A DNA stretch of 64,000 nt from Micavibrio sp. UBA7689 (GCA_002482805.1 DLGR01000045.1:206385-270384); one strand, 5' to 3'. Shown: positions 9,007-17,791, counted from the stretch's first letter. Program-made: numbers and translations. Notes: a model not told the origin generated them from the sequence alone.

Positions 9007-9122
9007 TGTTTTTTTCTCCATTGGCAAAAATTCAGGCACCCCTCAGTCCTGAAATTCTACAGAAAGATTTGCAGTGCCGCCAGCAAAACCAGCTTTGCGC
9101 CGCACCATCGCATACGCTTGCG

Positions 9123-9761
9123 TTAATTCGGGGTTTTGCTTGTGGATTCTTGCGCCATCCATGCGGAAATCGTGTCCGCCATGAAAGCGGCCGTGTCGTC
9201 CAGCTTGAAAATATGCAAAAGGCGCCCATCCGGTGCGATGAAATAGGTGAAGGTCGAATGGTCCATCGTGTATTCGGTCAAACCTTCTTGCTGTACCTTC
9301 GCGGCATATATTTTATACGCCTTCAGCGTGTCTTTGATTTCTTGCGGGCTGCCCGTAAGGCCTACCAGCGTAGGATGGAACAGCGATACATAGCTTTTCA
9401 TTTTGGCGGCGGTGTCCCGTTCGGGGTCCACGGTGACATAAATCGGCTGGATGTCTTTCCCCGCACCCCCCAAGTTTTTCATGACAGTTGTTATTTTCGA
9501 AAGTTCGGTCGGGCAGATTGCAGGGCAGAAGGTGAATCCGAAAAACATCAATCTGTATTTACCCGCGAAATCCGCATCGGTGACTTTTTTGCCGTTCTGG
9601 TCGGTCAGGTTGATCGGTCCGCCGAATTTGTCTTCGGTCACGGCGTGGAGTGTGCCGTCTGGCCGCGCCGGCATGTTTTTTTCCACGACATATAAAAGTG
9701 CGGCCACGGCAAAGCCCATGGCTACAGCGGCAACAAGGATAAAGATGCGTTGTTTTGTCAT
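9123..9761 (-). CDS. SCO1/SenC-family copper protein
   Basis: The product is 212 residues if started at 9761; an in-frame ATG at 9800 overlaps a terminator and is less likely, though neither start has a good ribosome-binding site. One N-terminal membrane anchor (about 6-26) leads into a thioredoxin-like fold with the copper motif FCPAICP (Cys79, Cys83) and the distal His167 in MDHSTF. SCO proteins deliver copper to, or reduce, the CuA site of cytochrome c oxidase from the periplasmic side of the membrane. No oxidase genes are in the window; a PCuAC-type chaperone is at 47.5-48.2 kb. Confidence 0.93.
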   Translation of the reverse strand: MTKQRIFILVAAVAMGFAVAALLYVVEKNMPARPDGTLHAVTEDKFGGPINLTDQNGKKVTDADFAGKYRLMFFGFTFCPAICPTELSKITTVMKNLGGAGKDIQPIYVTVDPERDTAAKMKSYVSLFHPTLVGLTGSPQEIKDTLKAYKIYAAKVQQEGLTEYTMDHSTFTYFIAPDGRLLHIFKLDDTAAFMADTISAWMAQESTSKTPN

Positions 9762-9803
9762 GGGGATTTTATAAAGCCGCTGTCGCCGCTTGTCCACCAT
9801 GGG

Positions 9804-9837
9804 AAAAGCGCCGGAGATGGCTTTCCGGCGCTTTTCT
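9804..9837 (-). terminator. Intrinsic terminator after phoH
   Basis: AAAAGCGCCGGA pairs with TCCGGCGCTTTT on the minus strand, 30 bases past the phoH stop. Confidence 0.8.
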
Positions 9838-9866
9838 TAAGGCTTTGGAACGATTTTAGAGGAGGA

Positions 9867-10622
9867 CTATAAAACTTCGAGCATTTCCGCGACCAGAGGA
9901 TGGCGCACGATGTCCGCTTGTCCGAGGCGTACCACCGCGATATTGGGCAGGGCGTCGAACTTGTCGGCAACATCGGCAAGGCCTGACACACCGGGAAGCA
10001 AATCCGATTGTCCGGGATCGCCCGTTACCACCATCGTGGAATTCCAGCCGAGACGGGAGAGGAGCATCTTGAGCTGGCCATAGGTGCAGTTCTGCGCTTC
10101 GTCGATGACGATATACGCGTTGTTCAGGGTGCGCCCGCGCATGAAACCGACAGGCGCGATTTCGATCGTGCCGTCGTCCATATACTGGCGGACTTTCTTC
10201 CCGCCGAGACGGTCGCCCAGTGCGTCATATAAAGGTCTCAGATAGGGGGCCATTTTTTCGTGCATGTCGCCGGGCAGGAAGCCGAGCGATTCGCCCGCTT
10301 CCATTGCGGGACGGGACAGGATGATCTTCTCCACTTTCCCTTTTTCCAGGGCTTCCACGGCGGCGCAGATGGCGAGATAGGTCTTGCCCGTTCCGGCGGG
10401 GCCGATGGCGATGCTCAGATTGTGGGAGGCGATGGCTTCCATAAGGTCGCGCTGTCCGTCGGTGCGGGGGCGGACGGTCTTCACATAGCTCTGGTCGCGG
10501 CGCTGGTCTATTTCATCGTCGAGCGGGTGCCAGCTGTCGTCGAAGGCAGGATGGACCACATTTCCGTTCTTGTGCATGCGGCCTTTGTCATGATTGTTAT
10601 TTTTTTTCATTTTTTTAGACAT
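9867..10622 (-). CDS. phoH: PhoH-family ATPase
   Basis: The product has 251 residues. A short basic, Asn/His-rich N-terminus is followed by a P-loop domain with Walker A GPAGTGKT (74-81), RPAMEAGESLGFLPGD and the Walker B-like VIDEAQNCT, all hallmarks of the PhoH (not PhoH2/PhoL) family. An AGGAAGG ribosome-binding site precedes the ATG. PhoH proteins are cytosolic ATPases linked to phosphate stress and RNA processing, but their precise activity is unsettled. It is monocistronic, ended by the hairpin at 9804-9837. Confidence 0.93.
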   Translation of the reverse strand: MSKKMKKNNNHDKGRMHKNGNVVHPAFDDSWHPLDDEIDQRRDQSYVKTVRPRTDGQRDLMEAIASHNLSIAIGPAGTGKTYLAICAAVEALEKGKVEKIILSRPAMEAGESLGFLPGDMHEKMAPYLRPLYDALGDRLGGKKVRQYMDDGTIEIAPVGFMRGRTLNNAYIVIDEAQNCTYGQLKMLLSRLGWNSTMVVTGDPGQSDLLPGVSGLADVADKFDALPNIAVVRLGQADIVRHPLVAEMLEVL

Positions 10623-10677
10623 TTAGAATCCTTCCTGTGGGTAGCGGGGTTGGAGGCGGTAATGACTTTAAAGAAAC

Positions 10678-10708
10678 AAAAAAGCCGCGGGACATAAGGT
10701 CCTGCGGC
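10678..10708 (-). terminator. Intrinsic terminator of a minus-strand transcript without a CDS
   Basis: On the minus strand GCCGCAGGAC and GTCCCGCGGC form a 10-bp stem (one mismatch) followed by six T. No protein gene on that strand leads into it, which points to an RNA gene upstream. Confidence 0.8.
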
Positions 10709-10863
10709 TGGCAGCGGAGAGGCGGTCGGAAACCGTTTCAGATCCGGCGCGCTCTAGGGGCACGCCTCTGAAGGATACGGGATGTGTTGGTCTTTCTGGT
10801 ATCAAGGAGAACCCTTGCTGAAATGAACACGTGCGGTGGAGAAACAGATAACAACTGATCTGA
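10678..10863 (-). ncRNA. Candidate structured small RNA, ~180 nt, unassigned
   Basis: This 389-base gap between phoH and the superoxide dismutase gene holds no convincing frame. Read on the minus strand it has a -10-like TAGAAT (10863-10868, weak -35), then TCAGATC/GATCTGA-type closing arms at 10857-10863 and 10738-10744, an inner GTGTT/AACAC stem (10826-10830 with 10784-10788), an apical hairpin CAAGG-loop-CCTTG (10803-10817), and a strong terminator at 10678-10708. The ~180-nt size and closing-stem layout resemble 6S RNA, but I could not match conserved 6S sequence, so the class is left open. Confidence 0.42.
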
Positions 10864-11011
10864 TTCTACCAGAATTTGCGGCCTTGCGGCATAAATTATT
10901 TCTTTTTTACCGTCTTGACTTGGCCTCCGACGCAGGGGGCCGAAAGCGGGTAAAAGGGGTTGAACCTTCCCTCTGTCCATGCGTTGATAAGGTACCCACA
11001 GGAGAAATCAA

Positions 11012-11752
11012 ATGAACAGCCTTATTTCCAAACGCACATTCTTGTCTTATCTCGCCGCAACGCCGCTCGTGATCGGCGCCTTACAATTTATATCGCCCGT
11101 GAAATTCGCGCACGCTGCCGCGGACGCGCCGAAAACATCGGGGCCTTTCACGCTGCCGAAACTACCTTACGCCACCAACGCGCTGGAAAAAGCGATCGAT
11201 GCACAGACGATGGAAATCCACCACGGTAAACACCATCAGGCCTATGTCGATAAATTGAACGAGGAAGTCGCGAAGGATCCGGCACTCAAAGGCAAAATGC
11301 TGGATGAAATTATCGGCGAAGTTTCCAAATACCCTGCCGCGGTGCGCAACAACGCGGGTGGCCACTGGAATCATTCCTTCTTCTGGAACCTCATGACGCC
11401 CGAACCCACCACGATGTCGGATGAACTGAAACAAGCCATAGAAGATTCATACGGCACGGTCGAAGAATTCAAAAAACAATTCGAAGAGGCAGGCACCAAA
11501 CAATTCGGCTCCGGCTGGGTCTGGCTTGTCGTGACCAGCGAAATTACAGTGGAAATTGTCACAACACCCAATCAGGACAACCCGCTGATGGATGTTGTGG
11601 AACTCGGCGGCACGCCGATCTTGGGCAACGATGTCTGGGAACATGCGTATTATCTGCGCTACTTCAACAAACGCGCCGACTACCTGAAATCATGGTGGAA
11701 CGTGGTGAACTGGAAGGTGGTCTCGGAAAACTACGCCAAGGCCAAACTATAA
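11012..11752 (+). CDS. Exported Fe/Mn superoxide dismutase
   Basis: This 246-residue protein has an N-terminal export signal (about 1-36, ending AHA) whose n-region SKRTFL resembles a twin-arginine motif with Lys-Arg in place of Arg-Arg. The dismutase domain keeps all metal ligands: His70, His121 in GGHWNHSFFW, Asp207 and His211 in NDVWEHAYYLRY. GGHWNHSFFW and TPNQDNPLM are the Mn or cambialistic versions of the specificity positions. It should remove superoxide in the periplasm. Metal choice and export route are inferred. A GGAG ribosome-binding site is nine bases before the ATG. Confidence 0.93.
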   Translation: MNSLISKRTFLSYLAATPLVIGALQFISPVKFAHAAADAPKTSGPFTLPKLPYATNALEKAIDAQTMEIHHGKHHQAYVDKLNEEVAKDPALKGKMLDEIIGEVSKYPAAVRNNAGGHWNHSFFWNLMTPEPTTMSDELKQAIEDSYGTVEEFKKQFEEAGTKQFGSGWVWLVVTSEITVEIVTTPNQDNPLMDVVELGGTPILGNDVWEHAYYLRYFNKRADYLKSWWNVVNWKVVSENYAKAKL

Positions 11753-11804
11753 ATTCTTAACCCTTTGCTAACCAAATCCTAACCTGCACCTTGTATAAAA
11801 GAGT

Positions 11805-12538
11805 ATGGGGATTTTTCACCGTATTCTTGCGATAGGGATTTTTGTGCTGGGCTTGCCGTCCGCCGCGCACGCTGCCGGCTGCAGTGATATCAAACCTTCG
11901 CCACGAAAATAACCGTGCAGGCCGAACTTCCCGAACCTCTGTATGAACTGAAAATATCCTCGCTGGAAATCAACGACACCAGAGAATCCGCGAAGATGAA
12001 GGAAAGCTGGCTCAAGAAAAACGGCATGCAGAAAGTCTGGAATTCTTCGGAGATGGAAACACTGGGCTATGCCGAAGGCGCTGCGGGTTTGGTATCCGGT
12101 TACAAACTGGATGTAAAAAAATACGATAAATACGGCGTCTATTATTGCGTGTATGTGGAAGAGGTCGAACTCTCCATGATGTTCCGCACCAAAATTGTCA
12201 TCCCCAGCGATTTCAAAAGGGGCGGTTGCCGTTTCAACATGGTGCATGAACATGAATACCGCCATTACATGGCCAACCGCGATACGGTCGATCAATTCAT
12301 AAAAAGATTACAGCATGATTTGCCCGTGATGATTTCCACGATGGAAAACGCGCAACCTTATGTCGAAGGCAAGGATGTCCAGCAAACTGTGGATAATTTC
12401 AAGGCCAGCATCGCCGACGCGATCGAGGTTTATATCATGCAGGGGATGGCGGATGAACTCGCCCGTAAAAACGCCCTGATCGACACGCCCGAAGAATACG
12501 CCTCCTCGGGCCCTAAAATGGCGGCCTGCGCGAATTGA
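11805..12538 (+). pseudogene. Secreted HEXXH-containing protein, interrupted by a -1 frameshift
   Basis: A signal peptide starting at ATG 11805 (MGIFHRILAIGIFVLGLPSA, then AHAAGCSDIKP) stops after 36 codons, while the rest of the protein continues in another frame to 12538 with no start codon or ribosome-binding site of its own (only a GTG at 11915). Adding one C to the CC at 11895-11896 would join them as CSDIKPFATKITVQAELPE. The downstream part includes VHEHEYRHYMANRD, which contains the zincin-type motif HEYRH. The break may be a sequencing or assembly error, a true mutation or programmed. Family resembles DUF922-like putative peptidases; function unknown. Confidence 0.7.
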
Positions 12539-13039
12539 TCAGATACGCGGCGCCACGGGCTTGGGACGGTTGCAGGGCAAGGTGGTGTCACTGCTGGCGC
12601 CGATGATGACGCCCACCTGTAATTTCAACGTAACATCCTGCCCCAGAATTTTTTCCGCATGCTCTTCGTATTGGTCGAGCGGCCCGTCCAGCGCGTCGTC
12701 GACATATGTCTCCAAAAACTTCTCGGAAATTCTAGTGCCCTGAATCAACTCGTCCGCAATGACTTTTCTGGTGGCCCCCCGCAATTCACGCACGAGGTCT
12801 ATCTTGAAAGGTTCCATCGCATCGGAAAGGACTTTTTTCTCCTGTCCTGGCGCGGACGGATAGTTGAACGTTGTCCATATCTGGTATTGGAATTCGACGG
12901 GCACGCTGTCTTTGCTACAGGCCCCGACGGTAAGAATGTCGCCCCACCCGCGTTTAGGTGCTTCCTGTGCTTCGGCGGCAACCGTAAACATAAGAGCGAC
13001 GGCACCGATAGCCCCGTTCATTGTCTGGCTCAGTTTCAT
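12539..13039 (-). CDS. Secreted protein of unknown function
   Basis: The 166-residue product has a signal peptide (1-24, ending AEA) and a mature part with two Cys (VGACSKD and LPCNRP) that could form a disulfide. A GAGGGG ribosome-binding site precedes the ATG. The C-terminal half contains an amphipathic stretch (DALDGPLDQYEEHAEKILGQ) and ends LQVGVIIGASSDTTLPCNRP. It converges head-on with the frameshifted gene with no gap. I do not recognise a family; periplasmic location is inferred from the signal peptide. Confidence 0.7.
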   Translation of the reverse strand: MKLSQTMNGAIGAVALMFTVAAEAQEAPKRGWGDILTVGACSKDSVPVEFQYQIWTTFNYPSAPGQEKKVLSDAMEPFKIDLVRELRGATRKVIADELIQGTRISEKFLETYVDDALDGPLDQYEEHAEKILGQDVTLKLQVGVIIGASSDTTLPCNRPKPVAPRI

Positions 13040-13069
13040 TTGGTCCCCTCTTTCTGACAGTGATTAAAC

Positions 13070-13906
13070 TTATGCGGCTTGTTTCGCCGTGGCTTCCGCG
13101 TTCTTGACGTTCTTTTGAATCAGCCACCACGCGATTTTGGATACGCCTTTTCCGGCCAATCCTTTGGGGTCGAAACCGCACGCCTTGAATACCATGGCGA
13201 CGGCGCGGTCCACTTGCGGCGCTTGGTAGTATGAATAGGCGCGCTTCATATATTCACGGCTCCACACTTTGCGGTCATACTCTTCATTGTCATTCGCGTT
13301 GGCGGCAAAGAACGCGTAAGACAATTCATCGTCTTCCGATTCCGCGATGCGGGACAGCGCAACCTTCAAACGCTGGATGCGGGACATGTCTTCCATTTTC
13401 AAATAACGGTTCAGCGTATCGTAGAACAATTTGTAATGGCGGAATTCATCGCCCGCGATCTTCGCGCAAATTTCTTTCAAGACGGGTTCATCCGTCGATG
13501 TGCCGATGGCGGTGTAATAGGACGATGTGCCCGTTTCCACCATACAACGTGCGACCATTTCGGCGGAACGCGAACCGCGCACGGATGTGTCGTTGTTCAA
13601 ATGTTCGATTTTGTAACCCGCGCGGAATTTTGCCATGGCGTCTTCGAGCGACCATGAAGGATCGACTGCTTCCGCCCACTTGCCCAAAGATTTGCCGTGT
13701 TGCACTTCTTCGGTCGCCCAGCATTCGGACATGGTCTGGAATTCGGGATCGTCATGGAAAACTTTTTTCAAATAAGACGAATATGCCACCGCGTTATATT
13801 CGACGAGCGCTGCGGCTTTGACCACTTTCAAAATATCGGGCGTAACTTTGCTCATATCGATATTCTGATACGGAATTTCGTTCATATCCCAATGCGGCAG
13901 GCCCAT
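13070..13906 (-). CDS. Ferritin-like di-iron protein (acyl-ACP desaturase-like)
   Basis: The start at 13906 (278 residues, MGLPHWDMNE) is chosen because AAGGAG lies six bases upstream. The four-helix ferritin-like fold is indicated by di-iron EXXH motifs: EEVQH at about 66-70 and DEFRH at about 153-157, with further Glu in EYNAV and MVETGTSSYY. The pattern is closest to type 2 acyl-ACP desaturase-like proteins of the ferritin superfamily. It may be a soluble oxidase or desaturase acting on fatty acyl groups, in keeping with the lipid genes around it, but substrate and activity are not shown by sequence. Confidence 0.75.
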   Translation of the reverse strand: MGLPHWDMNEIPYQNIDMSKVTPDILKVVKAAALVEYNAVAYSSYLKKVFHDDPEFQTMSECWATEEVQHGKSLGKWAEAVDPSWSLEDAMAKFRAGYKIEHLNNDTSVRGSRSAEMVARCMVETGTSSYYTAIGTSTDEPVLKEICAKIAGDEFRHYKLFYDTLNRYLKMEDMSRIQRLKVALSRIAESEDDELSYAFFAANANDNEEYDRKVWSREYMKRAYSYYQAPQVDRAVAMVFKACGFDPKGLAGKGVSKIAWWLIQKNVKNAEATAKQAA

Positions 13907-13973
13907 ATATGTCTCCTTGAATGCGAAAGGAGACACATAGCACCATAGGCTCGGTTATTCAACCTTTTGGGAC

Positions 13974-15023
13974 TTATTTGAACTGCAGCGTATAGGTAAG
14001 GCCTGCCGTGGTCGAAAGCCCTTGCGCGAAGCCCCCGTTGGCGTATCCAAGACCCCCATGCGCCGTCAGATTGTCGGTGAGCTTATAGGCCGCGCCGCCT
14101 TCGATCGCTTGATATGCATCGCCCGCCGCTTCTTGGAACGCACCGATACCCAGATACGTGCTGAAACGGTCCGAATGGGTGAAGTCCGCAAATCCGCGCG
14201 CGGCGAAATAAGTACCGTCTTGGCCGCTGACGCCGCCGACATTCGAAATCGCGCCGACCTCGATATCGCCGCGCAATCCAACGCTCTCATTCACGGGATG
14301 TTTGACCTGCAATATGCCGAACAATCCTTGCTCGGTGCCGTCGCCCGCGGCGCGGGAAAGATACTGGCCGGTGAGGGAAAGCGTGCCGCCGTCTTCGCCT
14401 GTGTGCGTGTAACGGGCGAGCGCCATGCCTTGCACATCGTCGCTGTAATCGTTCTGCCCGACAACGCCCGTCATATAGACGGAATTGTTATCGGAAAGCG
14501 CGGCGGTATGTTCCACCTGAATGCCGCGCAATTCCGGAATGCCGTGCGCGGCGAACGATGGCTCGTCCAGAATTTGCGGCGCAGCGGGCCCCACGCCCGA
14601 CTGCACCCACGCTTCGCCGAAATCCTGACCATATGCCCACTCGAACTGGCCCAGATTGATATGCGTGCTGCCGTCGTTCAATTTGAAACGCGCGAACGCA
14701 TCACCGACAAGGAAGCGTGAATTGTCCAGACCGATCGTGCCCATATTTTCACCGGGCGGTGAAATGACGTTGCCGTTCAAAACGAGTCTGAAACTGTCCG
14801 TGAAATCTATGTTGAGGCCGAGTTCGGGAAGCTCTGTGAATTTGATGTCGCCGTCCGCCAATGTCGCGGCATGCACGCGCACGATCGCGTCGGCGCGAAT
14901 GCCCGTTTCATCGTCTTGCGTGGTTGTGATTGGTGAGGTTGGTGCTTCTTGCGAGTGGGCCGCTCCGACCATTGGAATAGTGGCGACGGCAGCCGCAAAC
15001 GCGGCTTTCTGAATTATACCCAT
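13974..15023 (-). CDS. Outer membrane beta-barrel (porin-like) protein
   Basis: The product has 349 residues with a signal peptide ending about residue 24 (AAHS) and a mature region rich in alternating hydrophobic, Gly and aromatic residues, typical of beta strands. It contains no recognisable enzymatic motif. The segments VNESVGLRGDIEVGA and YLGIGAFQEAAGDAYQ look like barrel strands, and the protein ends YTLQFK rather than in Phe, close to a classical barrel end. It is likely an outer membrane porin-like protein; specificity is unknown. It stands alone, upstream of the di-iron gene by 67 bases. Confidence 0.75.
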   Translation of the reverse strand: MGIIQKAAFAAAVATIPMVGAAHSQEAPTSPITTTQDDETGIRADAIVRVHAATLADGDIKFTELPELGLNIDFTDSFRLVLNGNVISPPGENMGTIGLDNSRFLVGDAFARFKLNDGSTHINLGQFEWAYGQDFGEAWVQSGVGPAAPQILDEPSFAAHGIPELRGIQVEHTAALSDNNSVYMTGVVGQNDYSDDVQGMALARYTHTGEDGGTLSLTGQYLSRAAGDGTEQGLFGILQVKHPVNESVGLRGDIEVGAISNVGGVSGQDGTYFAARGFADFTHSDRFSTYLGIGAFQEAAGDAYQAIEGGAAYKLTDNLTAHGGLGYANGGFAQGLSTTAGLTYTLQFK

Positions 15024-15110
15024 TGTGTACTCCCTGTACTTTTTTACGTTTTTTAATTATGGGAAGAATAACAGGTTTTCCGGAAAATTCAAGAAAAAGC
15101 GCTAAAGCCC

Positions 15111-15668
15111 TTATTTTTGGGCGGTTTCGGCCCGCAGAACGTCTTCTGATTCCTGCCATTTCGCGATATAGGCGGGGATGGCGGGACTGTGTTCTGTGAG
15201 GCCTATCGCGGCCATGATATCGCCTGTCGGAATCGGCGCCCGTGTCTTCTTGGAATAGAAACTGCCTTTGACCAAACCGATGGCGGCGACCGCGCCGGCT
15301 TTCTTTCCGCCGCTGATGACGAAACGGTGTTCCATGAACACCCATTTGTCGTCCCAGCATACGATGCGTGTTTTCAATGCGTATTTCTGAAAGGGGAGAA
15401 GCGGCAAGCGATAACGCATCGAAGCAGAGGAAAGCACAGGAATATATTTGTTCTGGATGACATAGGCGGCCAAACGAATGCGCAAAACAAAATCCATACG
15501 CCCGATATCCATGATGGTGAGATACCGCCCGTTGTTCATATGCCCGTTCAGATCGAGATCGTTCGGCAGGACGTGGAAGTTGAGCGATGTTTCCTCAAGC
15601 GCGCGCCCGACCTTCTTTTTAAAGAACGACGCGATCAGCATATAGAAAAGGCGGATATATAAATTCAT
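15111..15668 (-). CDS. Hotdog-fold acyl-CoA thioesterase (4HBT/THEM6-like)
   Basis: The 185-residue product starts with a short hydrophobic segment (MNLYIRLFYMLIASFF) that may anchor it to the inner membrane, then a single hotdog domain with the signature NDLDLNGHMNNGRYLTIMD, the D-x-N-x-H-M-N pattern of 4-hydroxybenzoyl-CoA thioesterase-like enzymes. It probably hydrolyses an acyl-CoA or acyl-ACP thioester. It lies downstream of nrdB on the same strand, beyond a terminator, so it is likely transcribed separately. Confidence 0.85.
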   Translation of the reverse strand: MNLYIRLFYMLIASFFKKKVGRALEETSLNFHVLPNDLDLNGHMNNGRYLTIMDIGRMDFVLRIRLAAYVIQNKYIPVLSSASMRYRLPLLPFQKYALKTRIVCWDDKWVFMEHRFVISGGKKAGAVAAIGLVKGSFYSKKTRAPIPTGDIMAAIGLTEHSPAIPAYIAKWQESEDVLRAETAQK

Positions 15669-15681
15669 GCCGCCATCCTAT

Positions 15682-15714
15682 CAAAAAACCCGCACCTGTT
15701 ACAGATGCGGGTTT
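15682..15714 (-). terminator. Intrinsic terminator after nrdB
   Basis: AAACCCGCA pairs with TGCGGGTTT, followed on the minus strand by a run of T, 24 bases past the nrdB stop. Confidence 0.85.
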
Positions 15715-15737
15715 GTTTGATCTTAGGGGATTCTTTG

Positions 15738-16814
15738 TTATTCGGCCGCGAGTGTTTCGCCGCCGTCTTCGGTGCCGCCGATTTTTTTGCCGTACGTGCC
15801 GTTGAAGATGGAGTGCGAGAACACTTCTTCCCACGTGCCGCCGGTGGAGGCTTTGGAATATTCCGTCGCGCGGTTTTCGAAGAAGTTGGTGTGCTCCGCG
15901 CCGTTCAGCATTTCATCCATCCATGGCAGCGGGTTTTTCTCGATACCGAAGATAGGCTCGAGGTTCAACTGCTGCAAACGGCGGTCGCCGATATAGCGGA
16001 TGTAGTTTTTAACATCTTGCGGCGTCAGACCTTGAATCTCACCGGCGTTGAAAGCGAGGTCGATAAACGCGTCCTCGAAGCCGACGATGGTGGAGCAGCT
16101 CTCGGTGATTTCGCGTTTCAGATCGGCGTCCCAGATATCGCGGTTTTCATCGATAAACGCGTTGAACAATTTGATCATCGAAAGACAATGCAGCGTTTCA
16201 TCGCGCACCGACCACGTGATGATCTGGCCCATACCCTTCATTTTGTTGAAACGCGGGAAGTTCATCAAAATAGCGAACGAAGCGAACAATTGCAGGCCTT
16301 CGGTGAACGCACCGAACATGGCCATCGTCTTGGCGATGTCGCGACGGGACTTCATCGATGCGTTTTGCATGTAATCGAATTTGTCTTTCATCTCCTTGTA
16401 TTTCATGAACGCGGAGTATTCGATCTCGGGCATGCCGAGCGTGTCGAGCAGGTGCGAGTAGGCGGCGATGTGAACCGTTTCGATGTTCGAGAACGCGGCG
16501 AGCATCATCTGCACTTCGACGGGGCCGAAGACTTGGGAGTAATGCTTCATGTAGCAGTTGTTGACTTCCACGTCGGACTGCGTGAAGAAGCGGAAAATCT
16601 GCGTCATCAGATTGCGCTCGGAATCCGTCATGTTCTTTTTCCAGTCGCGCACGTCTTCTGCGAGCGGCACTTCTTCCGGCAGCCAGTGGATGCGCTGCTG
16701 CGTCAGCCATGCTTCATAGCACCACGGATAAAGGAACGGTTTGTAAACGTGACGTTCCTGCAAAAGCGGGGAGTTTGCTTTTTCGACGTCGTTGATGCCT
16801 TCGGCTTTGGCCAT
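15738..16814 (-). CDS. nrdB: Ribonucleotide reductase class Ia, beta subunit
   Basis: This 358-residue subunit generates the tyrosyl radical needed for ribonucleotide reduction. The di-iron site and radical are visible: probable Asp81, Glu112 and His115 with Tyr119 in IETVHIAAYSH, Glu172 in TEGLQ, and Glu206 and His209 in RDETLHC. The radical-pathway C-terminus EYSKASTGGTWEEVF is present. Its partner nrdA is 3.7 kb away on the same strand, separated by five unrelated genes on both strands, so the two are not one operon. Shared regulation is suggested by NrdR-like boxes upstream of both. Confidence 0.97.
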   Translation of the reverse strand: MAKAEGINDVEKANSPLLQERHVYKPFLYPWCYEAWLTQQRIHWLPEEVPLAEDVRDWKKNMTDSERNLMTQIFRFFTQSDVEVNNCYMKHYSQVFGPVEVQMMLAAFSNIETVHIAAYSHLLDTLGMPEIEYSAFMKYKEMKDKFDYMQNASMKSRRDIAKTMAMFGAFTEGLQLFASFAILMNFPRFNKMKGMGQIITWSVRDETLHCLSMIKLFNAFIDENRDIWDADLKREITESCSTIVGFEDAFIDLAFNAGEIQGLTPQDVKNYIRYIGDRRLQQLNLEPIFGIEKNPLPWMDEMLNGAEHTNFFENRATEYSKASTGGTWEEVFSHSIFNGTYGKKIGGTEDGGETLAAE

Positions 16815-16936
16815 TTCTTCGTACTCCTGATTTTCTTGAATTTGGACTCTGACTCTAGTGATGGAGCCTGTGAATCCGAGTCATTTCGGCGATTCGTCCA
16901 CAGATTCCGTAATGCTTTTGGGATGTCTGAAACCGC

Positions 16937-16982
16937 GAGACCATCTAGTGCTTTGAAATCATTCAAAAATCTATATGTAGCG
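16937..16982 (-). promoter_or_regulatory. Paired NrdR-like boxes upstream of nrdB
   Basis: Two sites match the core NrdR consensus C-W-ATATAT-W-G: CTATATGTAG at 16971-16980 (9 of 10) and a weaker site ending TAGTG at 16937-16950 (core 6 of 10). Their centres are 32 bp apart, about three helical turns, the arrangement bound by NrdR. The remaining bases of the 338-base gap to the DUF47 gene (17153) show no gene. Confidence 0.6.
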
Positions 16983-17152
16983 TCTTCAGTATCTAAATCA
17001 TACCAGATGTTGATTTTTTGTACAGAGGCCAAACGCGAAATTTATGTACTTTTTTGCCCCGTCTTCCGATCTCATCTTTCATGTATATGGAAGCTTGTGT
17101 AGAGAAGGGGGCACACAAAAATAACACCTACAAAAATTAAGGGTCTTTCGAG

Positions 17153-17791
17153 ATGAGCTTTTTGTCCAAGCTTCTTCCCAGCGAAGAAAAATTCTATGTC
17201 CTGATGCGCGATCTGTGCGCCCAAGCGAACGGCACCGCCGCGCTGCTCAAGGAATTCACGGCGAAAAAGCCGGGCAACGAACGCGATGCGATCAGTGCGA
17301 AAATCGCCAAGGCCAAAGCGGAATCCAAAGAACTCATGGCCCGCGTTTCCCGCGAAGTTTCGCTCTCCTTCATCACACCGTTCGACCGCGAAGACATTCA
17401 GGAATTTTGCGAACAGCTCTACCGCATCACCAAGACGATGGACAAAATCCGCGAGCGTCTGGAACTGCACAACATCCTCGCCGACGAAGGTGACTTCTCC
17501 CGTCAGGTGGATCTGATCGTCGAAGAATCTCATGCCATGCACGACATTGTCGAAGCCTTGACGCGCAAGGGCGGCGAAAAGACTATCATCGGTAAAGTCG
17601 CGACATTGCACCAATTGGAAGCGCACGGCGATGAAGTGCTGGGCCAGTTGCTCAAAAACCTTTTCAAAGGGGACCGCGACGTGCGCGATCTGATCCTGCG
17701 CAAGGATGTCTATGACATGCTGGAAAAGGTTCTGGATCGTTACCGCGATGCATCCGCCGTTGCCCTGCAAATCGTCCTGAAACACAGCTAG
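17153..17791 (+). CDS. DUF47/PhoU-like protein, Pit-associated
   Basis: The 212-residue, all-helical protein belongs to the DUF47 (PhoU-divergent) family, with the opening MSFLSKLLPSEEKFYVLM and the final helix DVYDMLEKVLDRYRDASAVA. DUF47 genes are routinely found directly before pit transporter genes, as here (9-base gap), and are thought to control the transporter. It is cytosolic, with no signal peptide. A role in adjusting phosphate uptake is inferred from family and neighbour. Confidence 0.92.
   Translation: MSFLSKLLPSEEKFYVLMRDLCAQANGTAALLKEFTAKKPGNERDAISAKIAKAKAESKELMARVSREVSLSFITPFDREDIQEFCEQLYRITKTMDKIRERLELHNILADEGDFSRQVDLIVEESHAMHDIVEALTRKGGEKTIIGKVATLHQLEAHGDEVLGQLLKNLFKGDRDVRDLILRKDVYDMLEKVLDRYRDASAVALQIVLKHS

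Noticed and set aside
10738..10980. 80-residue frame upstream of phoH
   Set aside because: No ribosome-binding site, basic random-like composition; the same stretch is better explained as a structured RNA.
11915..12538. Independent gene starting at GTG 11915
   Set aside because: No ribosome-binding site or signal peptide; the product fits better as the remainder of the frameshifted secreted protein.
15705..17102. 465-codon plus-strand frame across nrdB
   Set aside because: Antisense to nrdB, whose metal and radical residues are all intact; no domain in the antisense product.
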